Shown one piece after another: positions 6,088 through 7,275 of a DNA stretch of 7,275 nucleotides. Made by a program: the position numbers and the translations under genes. The DNA comes from JBKBYG01 sp046313435. GTDB taxonomy: Bacteria; Pseudomonadota; Alphaproteobacteria; Rickettsiales; Arcanibacteraceae. Every line of letters starts with the position of its first letter. The first letter of the stretch is position 1. The notes under the pieces are model-generated. The model had not been told where the DNA came from and searched no databases. It was given only the letters and a program-made list of their open reading frames with translations. The stretch is from positions 1-7,275 of the forward strand of contig JBKBYG010000048.1 in NCBI GenBank assembly GCA_046313435.1, written 5' to 3'.

Positions 6088-6096
6088 CTGAGTTAA

Positions 6097-7275
6097 ATGT
6101 TACAAATGAAGAAAAAAAGATCTATATATAACCAATATATTTTCTTCATGTTTTTTGCACCCTTAGCATTATTATTAATATTAATACTTATTGGATGGTC
6201 CAAATATTTAATCTTACAACATAATAAAAAACTATATTATACAGAAGAAGTTTCAAAAATTAGTGAAGTTTTAGATACTACTTTTAACTATATTTCAGAA
6301 TTTTCAAGAGTAGCAGGTGAGAAAATTATTGCTCTTCAAGATATTAATTCAGAATCTGTTGCCAAGGTTTTACAAGATACTATTTCAATATCAAAGCTAG
6401 TACAAGATGTGTTTAATTTGAATTTATTTGATTTTACTGTTCCTTCAGGATATGTAATAGCTACTACTGTAGAGGGGGCCTTAGGTAAAGATTTAAAGGT
6501 AGATCTTGATAAGCGACTATGGATGAAACTTGCTCCTAAAAACCCTTGGAGAATTCTTATTTCTTCACCAGATGAATCTATAGTGAGCAATAGGATGAGA
6601 TCATCCAAAATTATACCAGTTGGATTTGGCATAACTAATATAGATAATAAATTTCTTGGTACAATTTCATCAGGAATTGATGTAAATAAGCTTACTCAAA
6701 CAATTAAAAGGAATATAAGTAATTCTGTGAATTTTATTATTTTAAATGATAAATTAGAATTAATAGCATCATCTGTTTTAATAAATGACCAAAAAGAATT
6801 TAATAAATTTTTAGTTCCTCTAAAAAATATTGAAATAAGTTCTAATGATTTTAATTTTATTAGCACAAAATATTTTAATGAATCTTTTAATTTTTGCTAT
6901 AAGTTGAATCAGTATCCTTTCATCATTTTATTAGGTGAAAATAAAGCTATATCAGCCCAAGAATTTAGAAATTTTGTTCTGCCTGATATAATACAGAGTA
7001 GCTGCATAGGTCTTTTTCTTTTAATGCTTTTAATTTTTTTCAAAAATAAAATAGTAAAGCCTTTAATGTTATTAGCTTATAATGCTAGATTAATATCAAA
7101 AGGAAATATTCATATTGAGTTTCCTGAGCCTAATAATTTAGAAGAAGAAAAGTTGATAGAAGCGCTTGAATTAGTTAAAGAATCCTTTAAGCTTGAACGT
7201 AGAATGCGAAATAAGCTTCAAAAAGCGAACAAGAAGATAAAAAGTATAAACAACAGTTTAGAATATAAGGTTACG
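6097..7275 (+). CDS. Membrane sensor protein, probably a histidine kinase (N-terminal part, cut by the right edge)
   Basis: The frame is open for 393 codons to the window edge. A basic start (MLQMKKKRS) precedes a membrane segment at about 15-41. An extracytoplasmic domain covers about 42-295, a second membrane segment about 296-315, and a HAMP-like linker (NKIVKPLMLLAYNARLISKGN) follows. It ends in a coiled coil with NNSLEYKV, where a kinase dimerisation helix would be expected next. The sensor domain shares NPWRILISSP (149-158), GTISSGIDVNKL (188-199) and YPFIILLGEN (273-282) with the left-edge sensor, showing common ancestry, although the rest has diverged. The pattern fits a Cache-like ligand-binding fold. 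The catalytic domain lies outside the window, so kinase function is inferred from architecture. It lies 31 bases downstream of the methyltransferase, probably in one operon. Confidence 0.8.
   Translation, partial: MLQMKKKRSIYNQYIFFMFFAPLALLLILILIGWSKYLILQHNKKLYYTEEVSKISEVLDTTFNYISEFSRVAGEKIIALQDINSESVAKVLQDTISISKLVQDVFNLNLFDFTVPSGYVIATTVEGALGKDLKVDLDKRLWMKLAPKNPWRILISSPDESIVSNRMRSSKIIPVGFGITNIDNKFLGTISSGIDVNKLTQTIKRNISNSVNFIILNDKLELIASSVLINDQKEFNKFLVPLKNIEISSNDFNFISTKYFNESFNFCYKLNQYPFIILLGENKAISAQEFRNFVLPDIIQSSCIGLFLLMLLIFFKNKIVKPLMLLAYNARLISKGNIHIEFPEPNNLEEEKLIEALELVKESFKLERRMRNKLQKANKKIKSINNSLEYKVT

Noticed and set aside
6336..6632. 98-codon minus-strand open frame inside the right sensor
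   Set aside because: Antisense to a frame with clear homology to the left sensor; no start signal.
1..7275. CRISPR array, insertion sequence, integrase or transposase, rRNA
   Set aside because: No regularly spaced direct repeats, terminal inverted repeats around a transposase frame, or rRNA-like sequence were seen.

Overview
The window is very AT-rich. It has weak Shine-Dalgarno sites, short AT-dense spacers, an ankyrin-repeat protein and multi-domain membrane sensor proteins. Together these suggest an intracellular, host-associated alphaproteobacterium of Rickettsiales type, possibly living in a protist. That assignment rests on composition and gene style and is not proven; a Legionella-like or Holospora-like host-associated lineage would look similar. 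The standard code fits, with TGG for Trp and no in-frame TGA in the six genes.

Layout, left to right: (1) 1-1146, minus, the N-terminal 382 codons of a membrane sensor, probably a histidine kinase, running off the left edge. (2) A 127-bp divergent spacer. (3) 1274-2050, plus, a heme-oxygenase-like (CADD/TENA-fold) metalloenzyme, followed by a 13-bp hairpin. (4) 2227-3486, plus, a charged coiled-coil protein with an internal N-terminal duplication and a basic, proline-containing tail. (5) A convergent spacer with a perfect 13-bp hairpin and an orphan Shine-Dalgarno followed by a two-codon frame. (6) 3674-4744, minus, an ankyrin-repeat protein ending in Cys-Ser-Ile-Met after a lysine-rich stretch, i.e. 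a eukaryotic-type CaaX prenylation box. (7) A 265-bp divergent spacer. (8) 5010-6065, plus, a class I SAM-dependent methyltransferase carrying a run of seven G near its 5' end. (9) 6097-7275, plus, a second membrane sensor cut by the right edge. No gap between genes reaches 300 bases.

The two edge genes are paralogues of the same design (TM, about 250-residue extracytoplasmic domain, TM, HAMP-like linker, coiled coil). They point outward and share recognisable sensor-domain motifs. Between them lie a probable host-directed ankyrin protein, a charged coiled-coil protein that could be another secreted factor, and two enzymes. The hexamer AGTAAA/TTTACT occurs ten times in the three spacers upstream of the sensors, the heme-oxygenase-like gene, the ankyrin gene and the methyltransferase, partly as inverted pairs over predicted promoters. 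It is absent from the other two spacers. My working inference is a small host-interaction island with shared regulation. The most testable and interesting element is the CaaX-terminated ankyrin protein. The kinase domains of both sensors lie outside the window, so their kinase identity is inferred.
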